From: Andrena cerasifolii
Lineage: Eukaryota; Arthropoda; Insecta; Hymenoptera; Andrenidae
Direction of reading: 5' to 3'
DNA length: 64,000 nt
NCBI RefSeq assembly: GCF_050908995.1
Contig: NC_135122.1
Location: forward strand, 961,001-1,025,000
Shown here: piece after piece, positions 32,883 to 45,229 of the stretch
Layout of the letters: every line of letters begins with the position of its first letter
Numbering within the stretch: the stretch's first letter is position 1
Position numbers and translations under genes: made by a program
The notes under the pieces: model-generated
Database searches by the model: none
What the model saw: only the letters and a program-made list of their open reading frames with translations
What the model was told of the DNA's origin: nothing

Positions 32883-34908
32883 GAGACGGCTATACCAAAT
32901 ATATACTACGCAGTGAAATGTCGGCAAATGCGAGCGGTACCCGAGAGCCCTGAATGATCGAGCCCTCGGCCACTTATTCCCGTTGCGGTGCTATTTCGCA
33001 AGCGAGAAGCGCTCGCCCGGTCGCCGCCTGGCGGTGGCGTCGTAAACTACTATTATTTAAAAATGCCATTAAATTGTATCAGCAGAGTCTCCTTACTTTC
33101 TGTCGCCAAACTGCACGCAGGCTTTGTCAGCAGAATCTGCTTGATTTTTGCTGCCTATCTGCCGTCAGATCGCTTTGCACAGAATCTGATCGATTTCTGC
33201 CATTGAATTGTATCAGCAGACCCTGCCGCCAATCTGTTCGCAGGTTAAGGCAGCACAATCTGTTGGCTTTCTGCTGTCAGTCTGCTTTTATCATCGAATA
33301 TAACAAAGCCTGCATCAAATCTGTAATCTTTCTGTCACAAACATTTTTACTCAGGTGTTGCGCAAAATCTGCAAAACGGACGTGACCCAGTGGTAGACCA
33401 CATCCTTCTAAATTTTCTTCATTGACTTCTTTTTTTAATAACAAAAGTGCTTTGTGGAACATAATCTCCTTTATCTTTTGTCTGCAAGTGTGTGGTTTAA
33501 TATTTGAAATCAGAGAATCGGATGGCATTATGAGATTGTGAAAAGTATCTTCATTTGTGTTTTTTTTTTATTTATGCCAATTTTGATAAATATATGATAT
33601 GTCACATAAGAGAAGTTTGAATATCCAACAATTTATACGTTTCGTCTCACTATCTGTTTTACCTTTCTTTCTCATATTCATTTATGCAGAAAATAATAGT
33701 TAATCTCCTGATTAATAGTTTCTAATCGCTTCTACTCGACGCAGTGGGGTATTTGTACCTAAAACCGGACAAAACTATTTTAAAATTTGCTCAATTTTCT
33801 AAGTCCCATAACTTTGCCAAAATTCATCATAAGTTCATGAAACAAAAACCATTTTAAAGTTTGAACTTTCTACTTTTCGACTCTTTGAGTCACTTTTATC
33901 GAAATGGTGTCCAGGCGTGAAATCCGCCCTCAAAGTGGAGTGTACCAAACTGCAAAACTTTGTTGATGTGATCAAATGCTAGAGAGTGCAAACAATATTT
34001 TTTGCAATTTTTATATACACTGTCGGAAAGTATGATCATTTCCCTTTATGATACGCTGAACCTCGTCGAAATAGGATGATTTTTAACAAAGATACAGACA
34101 TGTCCAGAGATGTCTACGTTTTGTCCCACTGTGAGACATCCTCCAAGGGATTACAATTAGATGCCCGTTGCAATGTGGTCTCTGGCCGTAGGGCAGGGAT
34201 TTCTCTTGGTTTATTTTGAATACAGTCTTGTAATAGCACAGTTGTGGCTAAAACCGACATTGGCAGACCTCGGTTACAGACAAAAGTGGTGACCGTCTGT
34301 GGTCTACGGTATCTGGCAAATAAGCGGCCAGAGAGGTATCTATTCGGATTTCCGGGGCTGTTATATGTACGCACCGTCGCATTTTCGCCAGCGAGCGCGG
34401 CAGTCCTGCGGCCGGTGCGTGAACCAGGTTCTGGTGGTACGCACTTTCGCCTGCAATTTTCCGTGGACCATACTTCGAATTCTTTGCCGCGGTGTCTCGC
34501 GGCGGTGACGGCACTTCGTCACAATATCGATACGACCATTTTTGTCGGAGTTTAAGTACGAACTTCACATGAAAATAAGTACTTTTTGGAAGCGAATTTT
34601 TGCACCATTTCTTTCACTCTTTTTGTCTTATTTACTTCACAGGCACCATCCACTCATAACACCATTGTATGAATTGTCACAGTATTTTTAAACATTATTA
34701 TTGTTTCTTTGTGGGCAATCATACTCAATCAGTTGAACAATTGCCATTTTATGCCTATAACTGAACATATTGTCAATGCTAACAGTTATTGATTCACTTT
34801 TTGTATTAATTTTCCATTAGTAAATAATCATTACTAAGTAAATACTTGTAAATTTTTAAGAAAACATGTAAACAGGGCTCCGTTAAAGCTAACAGACAAT
34901 AAATGGGC
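32883..34908. other. No recognised gene; degenerate CAGCAGAATCTG-type repeat
   Basis: 33065-33320 holds spaced copies of CAGCAGAATCTG-like words, related to the CAGATT words at 28905-29120. The remainder is AT-rich and decayed. Confidence 0.5.
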
Positions 34909-34910
34909 TA

Positions 34911-35193
34911 TAGTTTAACGGAGCAGACTAGAGACATGCACATATTTCAACAACAAAGTGCGAAACCAGGTGCAAGCAAATAGATCCCCTTAGATTGTCG
35001 GTGTTCCCCTAACCTCCTGGCCTCTCCCTCCCACAGTCTATCACATATTTCGGCGTTTGACATATACATCCAATAGAGTTCCCCACATTGAGGGGGTAGG
35101 GTTTGTGTGCTTCGTAGATACTAGTCATCGATAGATGAGATAAGTAAGCGATACACCGACTTTAACTGGTGTCCGGACTGCTCTGTTAAACTA
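34911..35193. mobile_element. 283-bp MITE with TA duplication, 61 bp before a filamin exon
   Basis: The 16-bp inverted ends TAGTTTAACGGAGCAG and CTGCTCTGTTAAACTA (one mismatch) are flanked by TA on both sides (34909-34910, 35194-35195). TA targets fit Tc1/mariner-type MITEs. Confidence 0.75.
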
Positions 35194-35254
35194 TAAATGA
35201 ATGCAACATCATTTTTGGGGCTCACATCATAAGGATATGAAATACGATTTTCAG

Positions 35255-35470
35255 GTTGAAGTGTACGGTCCAGGAGTTCAAGCACAGTCTGTTCCCAGTA
35301 ATAAGCCAGCAGATTTTACAGTTGATGTAAGGAAAGCTGGTCAGGCGGCTTTGGAGGTCGCTATTCAAGATGCTCACGGAAGGGATGTTCCTGTCCGATT
35401 AGATGACAATCATGATGGAAAAGTGCAATGCCAATATACTCCAACGTCTGGATCGCAACACATTGTTATG
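35255..35470 (+). CDS. cher: Filamin internal exon (immunoglobulin-like repeat, part)
   Basis: The exon starts after TTTTCAG and ends before GTGAGA, 72 codons in phase 0. It encodes most of a filamin repeat (VEVYGPGVQAQS, PADFTVDVRKAGQAALEV, then GKVQCQYTPTSG). Filamin cross-links actin filaments and anchors membrane proteins through these repeats. The repeat is completed by the exon at 48063, which continues with VNYGG in the same phase. The gene symbol follows the Drosophila orthologue cheerio. Confidence 0.93.
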
Positions 35471-36420
35471 GTGAGATAATAAACTATAATTTCAATCAAA
35501 TTATGTAATATTATAGCCTAAATTCAAAAAATATTACACATTAATAAAAAATGTCAAAATTTTAAGCAGGTATACAGTGAGTTACTCACTATGATACAAA
35601 AAACATTATTACGATAGATGATTCAATCTAAAATGAGAATCTTAACTGATTCGTAAAGTCTGTGTACTATAAAAAAAAAAATGCTAAGAGGTATACTACG
35701 GGCGAGGACAAATATAAGAAACATCACTTATAATTAGTCCGCACGATCAGATTTTGATTATACTTTGCACACAAGTAGAACGTCGAGAAGCATTTGATAC
35801 GTCTTTTTTGTAGCTCTCCTAATTCGTATTTAAGGTGTGAAAAAGAGCCCTCAAAATTAGAGATTAAAAATCTTATCTTTTTATTTTTCGGGAAAAGAAC
35901 ACTGAAAAAGAAAAAAGTCGAAATAAAAAAATTGTTTGTCTTTTTATAATATTGTCGTCAGTATAGCTCTAGTAACTCCTCTTTTTACAAATATTTTTTA
36001 AGGGTATCATTTTGCCACAAATTTGTGTATTTAATACTTGGATTGGCGTGGGTGTATTTTCACGAATGTATACTATGAAACATACTCAGCGCGGAGTTCG
36101 TTTTATATACACATTTGATTCTCGGACACTGTCGCACACAAACAGTGAAAAAGCCAGCACCTCCTTGCCACGCGGGGAAGATGCGTATGAAATTTCGACT
36201 AGCACGAAAGATCTTCTGTTGGTTTATCGTGATTACTATACTATATTTCAACTAGACTATACGCACAGACGAAGTACGGAGTAGACCTTACATTCAATGT
36301 AAATTTTGTTCACACTCGGGAGCTCTAGAGCACTCTAATCAGTTCCGTTTTGCATGCAAAATTATCGATGCGGAGTAGAATTCGATCGCAATCCCACAAG
36401 TGGTTAGAATTAAAACTGGA
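35471..36420. other. Filamin intron sequence, nothing recognised
   Basis: AT-rich with poly-A/T tracts. The open frames at 36012-36284 look random. Confidence 0.5.
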
Positions 36421-36427
36421 TATAATA

Positions 36428-37120
36428 CTAATAATAATAATTCGTCTTTATTCGTCACAAAATTACATTGGGATAATTAAGTGACGAATAGGCGAGGTTC
36501 AGCATTCCTACTGTTTTGCAACCTAACCCCGATACATTATCTAATAGACATAAAGCTAGAGAATCAACAGAAGATTGGGACAGAAAACAAAGCGACAAGG
36601 AAAGTTAAGGAAAGTGGAAGAGAATAAAAGAACGGACGGCACGTTTAAAAGCGGAGATAGAGTCTATCCAGAGAATGAATTTCCAAGGGAAGATGATTAT
36701 AGTAGAAGGAGGATAGATAGGAAAAGGATACCGTAAATTTAACTGTGCGATGAAATGGGACTGTCAGATCACGACCACGCCTAGTAGACGGTACATTAAT
36801 GGTGTACCGAGAAGAATTGCTGCATAGTAATGCCCTCAGATAAATGGGTGTCTCAAATTTCAGTGCTTTATGAACTACGCGGCACAGGTGGAGGATCCAC
36901 CGTTGTGTGATATTGAGCCAGCCAGATCAAATAAAAAATGGCGAGATATGGTCAAATTTACGGACAGTATAAGAATAACGAAGACACGAATTTTGGATAC
37001 GTTGGACTATGGGCGAGAGATGAATAGAGAGACAAGAACCATACACGACAGCGGCATAGTCAAAAAGAGAAATGAAAGGTGACTGACATAACAAGGGTTT
37101 GGTGGGGGTTGACAGAATGC
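36428..37120 (-). pseudogene. 5'-truncated non-LTR retrotransposon, 3' end of RT
   Basis: The - strand residues from about 37085 (SLFDYAAVVYGSCL, IQRIQNSCLRY) match the C-terminal part of jockey/R1-like reverse transcriptases. Downstream comes AATAAAG and an (ATT)n tail at 36428-36440, a typical non-LTR 3' end. The fragment is fused to the viral gene at its 5' side, so it was probably inserted into that gene by target-primed reverse transcription. A target duplication was not identified. Confidence 0.72.
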
Positions 37121-37530
37121 GACGAGAACGATACAAGAACCGTAGGCGAGCAAAAGCAGAACGACACAAAACAGCTACATGACGGCCCAGCACCACTGAG
37201 GAGCTTTGCAGCTTCAGCATATTTCTCTGAAACACGACCAGCTTCCTCTCTAATTCTTCCTGCTGTTCTCTAAAAAATTTAATGCTCTTTTCCATGTTTA
37301 GTTTATTGACGACATCACTGTCGGCCGTGCGTTGCGCTACGGGTCGTATTTTGCGTGATTTTGCATCAAAGTCGGCACCAGTCACGCAAAGAGCGTTACC
37401 TCGCATGTAAATTCGAAGCAAACCGTTCCGTTTGTAATAGTTCATTCCAGCTGCTCCACTCTTCTCGAACGATACCCAAATTTGTTGATCGGCATCTCGT
37501 CGCATACAGTGAACATCATCGGCGCACGGT
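37121..37530 (-). pseudogene. Polinton/adinto-like small coiled protein, frameshifted and truncated
   Basis: The part FDAKSRKIRPVAQRTADSD, followed by a helical stretch (FFREQQEELERKL), matches a short protein type often found in insect Polinton-like elements. The start codon region (37530-37460) is in another frame, indicating a frameshift. The C terminus is replaced by the non-LTR fragment. The heptad-like helix suggests oligomerisation, perhaps in a virion or fibre, but function is unproven. Confidence 0.5.
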
Positions 37531-37540
37531 TTAGTTTATA

Positions 37541-38561
37541 ATGAGGCCTGCTTCACGCGAGTTCCTCGATAATCGATAGAATCTCATTGTTATGCGAGTT
37601 GTTACCGCCTGACGGGACGCTTTAAGCAAACGTAATCGATGCACCAGCTGATTGGGATCGACCCAGTGCACGTAATCGATCTAGTTATCGTTTACCACCA
37701 TGACTTGCGGTGTCATCAGACCTTTCCCCGCCTTCTTGATTGATGGACGGGGGAGTAGTGTTGCAATTACATGTTTATACTTGTATCCCTTGTTACCCAA
37801 TATGGGATTTTGAGCGTTATGACCACGTCTGGGGACATTCGTCGTCTGCAGTACACTTTTGTATTTTTGTTTATCGGCATCGGTGTATATAGTATCGTCG
37901 GGACTTCTTTTGAAAATCAGTTCGTAAAGGCCGGATCTTCCTCCGTATCTTACCCAAGCATTGTTCCGCTATTGCTAAAGTATACGCCGTACACATAGTC
38001 CATTGTTGTATCCCTATCACCACTTAGGATTGTACTCATGTCTTTTTGCCCCAGTGGACCAAAAGGGTTGGGAATCTTTTCTTGTTCCTCGGATGTTTGG
38101 AGTTGCTGTCTAATAGATGTTACAAACGAGTCATCGGGAGTAGATTCGAAAACATCGTCATTATTGGTTGCAAGCGATTGTACACCGGGAAATGTATTTA
38201 TTGGTGTCGAAGGTACCGAGGAATCGTTTGATGCGACATTCTGCCGTTTCCGCTTCGATTGAACTGGTGTAGAGGTTACGAGCGATTTTTCCGATGACAT
38301 GTGTGGTTTCCTCTTTGTCTTGCGCAATGTGTTCCCTTTCGGATGGATTTTTATTTTAGGCGTTAATGTTTCATTCCCTTCGACGTCTGTGCTCATCAGC
38401 GGTGATGTGTCAGCTTCTGCCGCTGTGGTATTTTCCACAATATGTTTTAGGGGGTGGACAATAGGTTGAAAGTATCTCTCCAACGCGATGTCTTCCTCCA
38501 TCTTGCCAGTCTTCAAAGTCATCTCACGATCTTTAATCTCCAGATTATCGATATCAATCAT
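37541..38561 (-). pseudogene. Polinton/adinto-like virion-associated protein, frameshifted
   Basis: The first frame (38561-37950, 203 codons) is a disordered Ser/Thr/Lys-rich region. The conserved C-terminal domain lies in other frames from about 37965 to 37541 (GLYELIFKRSPDD, then NKGYKYKHVIATLL). I recognise this domain as recurrent in insect virus-derived elements next to packaging ATPase genes. No enzymatic motif is visible. At least two frame changes make it a pseudogene. Confidence 0.6.
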
Positions 38562-38646
38562 TGTGTTGCAGACGTTGCTTTCCCACCGACGTGTTGACTA
38601 TGATTGACCATCTAACGGTATCGCAAACTCGTTAAATCCCTTTCTA

Positions 38647-39812
38647 CAGGGTGTCCCACTAAGGAGTGGACAGCGCGATATCTCTTAAAGTATTGTCGAT
38701 AAAAATATAAAAAAAATAGGGAATTGCATGGTTCGAGGGGGCCCATTTATTAGCGCGAACGAATTTTGTTTCCGATTATTATTTTAAAAGATACGATGGT
38801 CAAGTTCGGTTTTTCAAATGGAACTATTTTTTTTGAAGACCTGAGTTGATAGTGCGTTCCAAGACAAATTCAATAAGCTTTAATGTATACACTTTATTTC
38901 CACTGGTTTTTAAGATATTGCGCTTGCAAATTTACTGATTTTCACTGCAAGAAACCCCTCTGAAATGGCAAAAACCGGGGGCGGTCTTACTGACGCCACG
39001 GGTGGCACTGCCTGTTGAAATGGATACTTACCTGCCAAAGGTCTACGCCAGAAATGGCAGGCCCAAAGGCTGGACAATTCTTTTCCGTCAGAAATGCTAC
39101 TTAGGTAGGTATCGTTACTTTTATTTCGCACTTGCTTCTACGCTCGGATGGCCGGTTCTTTTGGGAGGGATGCAAGTTGGATTGGTTCTGATATAATCTG
39201 CTCCCTATGGTTGAAATTTAGTCTAGCAACTTTCACTCCTCCTAACCTAACCAATCCAACTTGCATCCCTCCCAAAAGAACCGGCCATCCGAGCGTAGAA
39301 GCAAGTGCGAAATAAAAGTAACGATGCGCTTCTGGATACCGCAGATGTACCTACCTAAGTAGCATTTCTGACGGAAAAGAATTGTCCAGCTATTGGGCCT
39401 GCGAACCCTGTCGTAGACCTTTGGCAGGTAGGTATCAGTTTCAACAGGCAATGCCACCCGTAGCGCCAGTAAGACCGACCCCGGTCCTTCCTATTCCAGA
39501 GGGTTTTCTTCCAGTGAAAATCAGTAATTTTGCAAGCGCAATATCTTAAAAACCAGTGGAAATAAAGTGTATACATTAAAGCTTATTGAATTTGTCTTGG
39601 AACGCACTATCAACTCAGGTCTTCAAAAAAAATAGTTCCATTTGAAAAACCGAACTTGACCATCGTATCTTTTAAAATAATAATCGGAAACAAAATTCGT
39701 TCGCGCTAATAAATGGGCCCCCTCGAACCATGCAATTCCCTATTTTTTTTATATTTTTATCGACAATACTTTAAGAGATATCGCGCTGTCCACTCCTTAG
39801 TGGGACACCCTG
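38647..39812. mobile_element. 1166-bp foldback (palindromic) MITE, TA duplication
   Basis: The ends CAGGGTGTCCCACTAAGG and complement are flanked by TA (38645-38646, 39813-39814). The two halves are near-perfect inverted copies (about 540 bp each) around a small centre near 39190-39255. The terminus fits mariner-type MITEs. It lies inside the last codons of the viral ATPase gene. Confidence 0.87.
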
Positions 39813-40472
39813 TATAACGTCAATTGGACATCGTGCTATCCTTGTCACCACGAAACCATACTCCCGCTGCCAACAATTACGACACAAAGCACTGAAATCC
39901 TCGTAAGACATGTCGGTGTCTACGTGATCGTTGTACACATGTTTCAAGTTGGTACCATCCTGCTTAAACAGAATCAACAGATTCGCATTATCGCGTATAA
40001 GATGTTTGGAAATCTTTGCATACGTCTGACAGAGATAGAAGCAGTCAACGTTCGAGTGGTGCCCCATTGCAAAGTATTCCTTTATCGTATCTTGCTTGTC
40101 ACATGCCACGTCATCAAAGATAAGAATGGAATTTGGAAATGATTCGCTCGGTGGGATGACGTCACTGTTAGTCGAAAGCGTAAAGTAGCCAATTTCATCT
40201 ATCGGAGTCAATAAATTCTCCAAATACTTATATTTTGGTTGTTGCAACGACTTGGAATACACGTACACGTTCTCGAAGCACACGCCGTGAGGACTTTCCA
40301 ACAAGCTGACCAGCACGTTGGTCTTTCCACAATTTGATGGGCCACAAATGAGGCAGCGTATAGTGTTTGGTAGCATGCTACCGTGTCTGCGTCTCGTTTT
40401 CGAGGACATCATTTGCGATTTATCATCAAAATTTGTCACGCGTATCGTCACAGGTTGTCGCACGAATCGCAT
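39813..40472 (-). pseudogene. Packaging ATPase of a Polinton/adinto-like element, 3' end cut by the foldback element
   Basis: From the ATG at 40472 the ORF has Walker A (CGPSNCGKTN) near residues 42-51 and Walker B (ILIFDDVAC) near 117. The spacing and the following ISKHLIRDNANLLILF region fit the FtsK/HerA (A32-like) packaging ATPase of Polintons and related viruses. In that family it pumps DNA into the capsid. The last codons are displaced by the foldback element; the rest is undamaged. An upstream ATG at 40550 is possible, but it overlaps the promoter region of the opposite ORF. Confidence 0.78.
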
Positions 40473-40526
40473 CCTCGTTGCGAACCACGAAAATGATTTT
40501 GATACATCGAAACGATGGAGCGCTCT

Positions 40527-40561
40527 ATTTATAGGCCCGCATCGAAGCAAAACAGCTCAGT
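40527..40561 (+). promoter_or_regulatory. TATA (TATTTATAG) and TCAGT initiator-like pair
   Basis: TATTTATAG at 40527-40535 and TCAGT at 40557-40561 are 30 bases apart, the usual TATA-to-start spacing, just before the ATG at 40569. Confidence 0.5.
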
Positions 40562-40568
40562 ATCCGAA

Positions 40569-40797
40569 ATGCTTCCGGTCCTGTCGGTTAATTGCGATAT
40601 TCGAGACATCCTCTTAGCAGCTGAAATATATACCAAAGATTATTCTACTGCAAGAGTTTGGGAGACACATTGATCCGTTGTGGGACAGACTTCCCGAGCA
40701 TATAAAAGCCGATTCTGAGGTTCGACAGTATCGTCGGTGTCTGGAACAGTATAATCCCCTTGGCCGCCAACGCATATCGACGGTCCAGCTCCATTGA
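40569..40797 (+). pseudogene. Small divergent ORF beside the ATPase gene, frameshifted
   Basis: It starts MLPVLSVNCDIRDILLAAEI. A one-base shift near 40650-40660 moves the rest (LWDRLPEHIKADSEVRQYRR) to another frame ending at 40797. It is transcribed away from the ATPase gene with its own TATA/initiator. No family recognised. The charged helical C terminus could be a small regulatory or structural viral protein. Confidence 0.4.
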
Positions 40798-43185
40798 TAA
40801 AAAAAACTTTAGCGAATGTCGCCGACGAGAGTAAAGAAAGGTTGTGGTTTGTTAAATCGGGCTGCATATTTGTTTGAAAAAAATATGTCTGTTTGCTACA
40901 TAATGGTTCGCTAGATTGTTACCGGGATGAGGGAAAAAACTTCCCGGGGCCGATCGAGTCTAAAAAAAGATTTTCGAGGTCATTCCCCCCTCCGTATAAT
41001 TTCCAGCGGCGGGCCAGATCTGGAGAGGTCTCCGCGGCGGCTTGGCCAGGACGGATCCCCTCCACGATTACGGCTACCCCCACTCCGCGGCGCGTGCGCC
41101 CGCAACCAATCTCCCACTCCCCGCTCCCCCCGCGCGCCCTCACTTCCTCCTCCGCCTCCGCGCTCCCCTCAGAGGACCTGCGTTACAACTGTCCTAGCCC
41201 TACTACTTTATTGGTATGTCAAACGGTGGCAACAAACGTATATTCAAGAAAAAAAAGAAAGGTAAGACGTCGGCGCACAGTGGGACGAATTGACATATGT
41301 TATAATTTTGCGAATCACACATTTATATTCAGTTAATTCCAGTTTATTAAGTTCAATAAAGTTCATTCCTTGTGTAAGTCGGGCAGACGTACATCCATGT
41401 ACATTCGCATTTGTATCGTTGTTGCATCACGACTGTATCGCTGTTGCATCGCGACTGTGCTAACGCAAGTGTGCAAAGATAGACGGGCAGCGACTGCATT
41501 GCGCTAGCATTGCGGCCTTTTTGCGAGTTTATGACGACTGCATCGCTGCAAGAGGTGAATATTTGTAAATTTTTTTTAAGAAGAGGAAGCCTATACTTTT
41601 ACAAAACTTTTTGTGCTTTAAAGAGCGACATTTAAAGAACATTTGGTAATTTTTTGGTAGAAAAACATTTACGTTTATAATAAAATAACAACCGACATCC
41701 AAGAAGCATTTTTAAAAATTTGGTTTTGCGGTGAGCGCTGCCATTCGGAACCTGATTCACTAAAATTAAAAAACAAAAAAGATTTCGTTAGTATATTAAT
41801 GTATCTTTAGGTTGGCGGAGAGAATTTTCCGAAATTTTAATTTAAAACAAAATGGCAGCTATTTAAAGCTGAAATCCTCATTTTTTCGTGCAAAAATCAC
41901 GCGAAGTCTCCACTCGCGCCTGGCGCGGCCCGCTGCTACCGAGCGCGGCCGCGAGATGGCTGCGCGCCGGGCGGCGCTCTCGCTTGCGAAGTTCGCGCGG
42001 CGCCGCATATAAGCCAGCGCGGTGGGCTCGTCAGGCAGAATCTACCACGAGCGTTCAGCGAACGGTTAGACTTCTCCCAGCGATCTCTTCTTACGTGCAA
42101 GCTGTATCACTGTGTCTTTTTGATTTCCCATACCTCCACGGCCCCTAGACGCAAGTCGATATCCACAGTCGATCTTAGGGACAGGCTACGCCTGCCCCGG
42201 AGGACGTCCTACAGTTTCCGTATCTCCCGCGGGTTTAACCCACTGGGCGATCAGACTCAAGACTTCCCGGTCAGGGCCATTGGTGGAGACTACAGCCAGG
42301 GGCACCAAAACGACCACCCCACCTGCCTGCACCCATCGTCGACTCATCGTACCGACCTTCGCGACGGCGAGGCAACTGCGACACACCAACGTCGGTGTGG
42401 TAGGTTAAGGCGTAGGCTAAGTTTAGCATTAAGTCGACAGACTCTCCTGTTAGCCAGCATAGACCTGGCCGGGCTCTCTTGTACTCGCGTTTTAATAAAA
42501 TCTGTTTAGCCATTTCACCCCGCCTCATTCACTCGGCTGCCCTATACCTTCCCCGTCCGGTTAGTAACCGCTCCGGAACACAGTTACAGGGTGCAGAGAG
42601 TTAACACGAGCTACAGGATTATCTAGCGCACTTTGCTTTAATTTGATATCCTCTAGGGAGGCCCACGGCATCATGGAAAACTTTTTTTTGTATTCTTTGT
42701 TTCTCTTCAGAAGCCTGCTTTTGTTCCCCAAACCGAAAGAAGTGTGTATATAAAAAATTGGCCCATATGGACAATATTTACATGTCGCTACAATTTTCAA
42801 TATTATTTGACACAATTGTATTGTATATTATACCTTAATAACGTAAACAGATGTTGCTTTTGTGTGGGATATAAAAGTGTCTTCCCCAAATCTACAAGAA
42901 CACCAGCTGAAGAGTTATTAATTGGAAAATAGACAGAAACTCTTTTCCATGTCCCTAAAAACGATCCTTTTGGAAGAGACGCCCCACATTTTCTTACTAC
43001 TGCTTATAAAATCTTAAATGAATACAACTGAAAGTATAGGGAAATGTAGTTTAATTATTTATTTCAATCTCTTTAAGAAAATATAACATTACGTCCATTA
43101 AAACTTTATTTTAATATTGCAATAAGCTTTATAAAAAAACACCGAGAAACTGCATCTCTCGCTAAGGCCGAAGGGGAGATGCACT
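40798..43185. other. No intact gene; dispersed repeat and LTR-like segment
   Basis: 40981-41187 is the second copy of the GC-rich repeat at 28258-28480. About 41990-42580 looks like an LTR: a CATATAAG box, a GC-rich transcribed region and AATAAAATC at about 42495. No paired LTR is present, so it may be a solo LTR. Confidence 0.45.
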
Positions 43186-44213
43186 TCAGACTCGCGGATC
43201 TTGAGAGATGCACTTATTTATTTGTACCCTTTTCTCCCTACTACTATTCTTTTTATTCTCTTCCACACATGTTACACGATGGAGGAAGCATGGATAGATG
43301 GTATATGTTTCATGGAGCCATTTTAAGCACTCCGGGCAACGAATCCAATCCACTGTAGAACTGGTTGATTTGTAATCTTCTAAGCCAGGCCTGCCAAAGG
43401 GCGAGCAAATAAGAAGAGGGTGCAAATACCTCCTCAAGGTCTGGGACCCGGGCAACAGCCAAGCGCGGAACTGTTATCTTGCTAACCGATGTTTGGGTTT
43501 TGGGACAACTACAACAGTGTGTGTGCGCCCTTACGCGTGAGGCCCAGCTATATAGACTTGTGGTACGAGCCAGTCTGACGCACACAGTCTTGCAGTTCTC
43601 CCGCAGCCCATGCTGTGGTTAGCAACGTATCAGTTCCGCGCTCGGCTGTTGCCCGGGTCTGTTCTAAACATTCACTACAATAGTCATGAGAGTATTAATC
43701 AGTTTTGATTGATTTGTTCTTTGGTTTAATCTTTGATTGTTCCTTATTACTTAGTCTCTTCCTTAATTGAAATTATCTTAGATTTTACGTTTTTGGTTTC
43801 ACGCTTCATAGTTCTAATCATTGCTGGCTGCAGTCCAAACTGTGTTTATATGTTCTTCATGTAGTGTATTTTCTACTTTTTCTTGTTTTACTTCCTCCAA
43901 TAATTTTCTTTTACTTATATTTTCTAGACTAGTCAGTATTTAATCTATATCTTCTTAACAGAGCCCTTTTTGATATGCAATACTCCTTAGAAACAGCATT
44001 TAGACACCTTTCTTTATTTCTTAGCTTTGAAATAGCTTCTTTCAGCCGTTCTTCTGTCCGTGCCGCTCTGGCACGAGTATTTGCTTTTCTTACATATACC
44101 CTTGGCATGTCCTGAAGACGATTAAATGATGGTGCATCTCTCCATCGATTTTGAAGTGCATTTATCCCTACTTGGACACACGATGTTACACCGAGAGGGG
44201 AAACTACTGCCAT
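43186..44213 (-). pseudogene. Pogo/Tigger-like transposon remnant: HTH start and zinc-finger end
   Basis: The upstream piece (44110-43929) is a psq-type helix-turn-helix N terminus (MPRVYVRKANTRARAARTEE, then AVSKEYCISKRALLRRY). The downstream piece (about 43400-43190) is a C-terminal PHD-like finger (WIRCPECLKWLHE). The catalytic DDE middle is missing, so this is an internally deleted, non-autonomous copy. A 220-bp inverted-repeat insert at 43441-43660 lies between the two pieces. Confidence 0.55.
43441..43660. repeat. Small inverted-repeat element, about 44-bp arms
   Basis: Left arm near 43441-43485 (CCCGGGCAACAGCC, GCGCGGAACTG) and right arm near 43616-43660 are reverse complements with few mismatches. 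The interior has CTATATAGA. Confidence 0.65.
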
Positions 44214-45225
44214 ACCTTAAACCAATAATAATAGTTAAAGCTACGCGATAACAAGGTAATCAGAAAGTTACTTATCGATAACACAAATATTTTGTACGAA
44301 ATCCAAGGCAATGAAAAGTTGTTTCAGTTATAATGCAGTTAAACAACACGATTGATGTGTTTTGTTTAATGAGATTATGTTCATTGATAAGAATACTACT
44401 TATTAGCATTAACAGTTCAATCAATGCTGCCAATTGTTTAGTGCGGCCGGAACAAGAAATGGTACATTTCTCCGTCAGGTGCGCCTCTCCCGAAATGGCC
44501 CTAATCCTAGCGACCTCCAAATATTGTCCGATTAGGTTCAAATTTGGCACAAGTGTTAGTTAACACGTTTGGAACAAAAGCAACCTTGTGGAAAACCTAC
44601 ATGTCATACTTGAAGAATATGGACCACCCTAATAGATAGTTCAATATATTGCCTTGAAGGTCATAGCATACTATACGTATGCTTGAATTTTTATTGACAA
44701 TCGCTTTCATATTGGGTAATCTAATATACCATACATATTATGTTGGGTTTAAAAAACAGTAAAAGTTTTCCTGTTTCAGTTTTTCTCTTCAAATACTTAC
44801 CATTTGCGAGAATACTGTGTAAGAATAGCAGGTATAGCCACTTGACCGCTGTTAGTACCACAGGCGCACGGCTCATTGTCAGCCACTCGAGCCAGTGCTT
44901 CACATTCATTTAATTTTCATGCGGCCAATTTAAAGTGTTCGCGTTTCTGTAAACGTGCCCATAAAGACGATAAATAGGGCTATATCCTCATTTTACAATT
45001 TTTGGAACAGTGCTCTGTTATTATAAAATTGTATTTGTTTAGAACAATTGCAAAATGAATGGTATACAAATTTTTTTAAGCGAAATAATTTTAATTGCTT
45101 ATTCTTATGTCTCCACTGTATGCACCCAAAAGCTCTCATTATTATCAGTTTCTTACTTCAACAGTTATACTTTAGTGAAAAGCGGTCAACACCATATTTC
45201 AGCGAGCTGTAAGATCCACAATTTT
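44214..45225. other. Intron sequence, nothing recognised
   Basis: AT-rich; short frames only. Confidence 0.5.
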
Positions 45226-45229
45226 TAAA

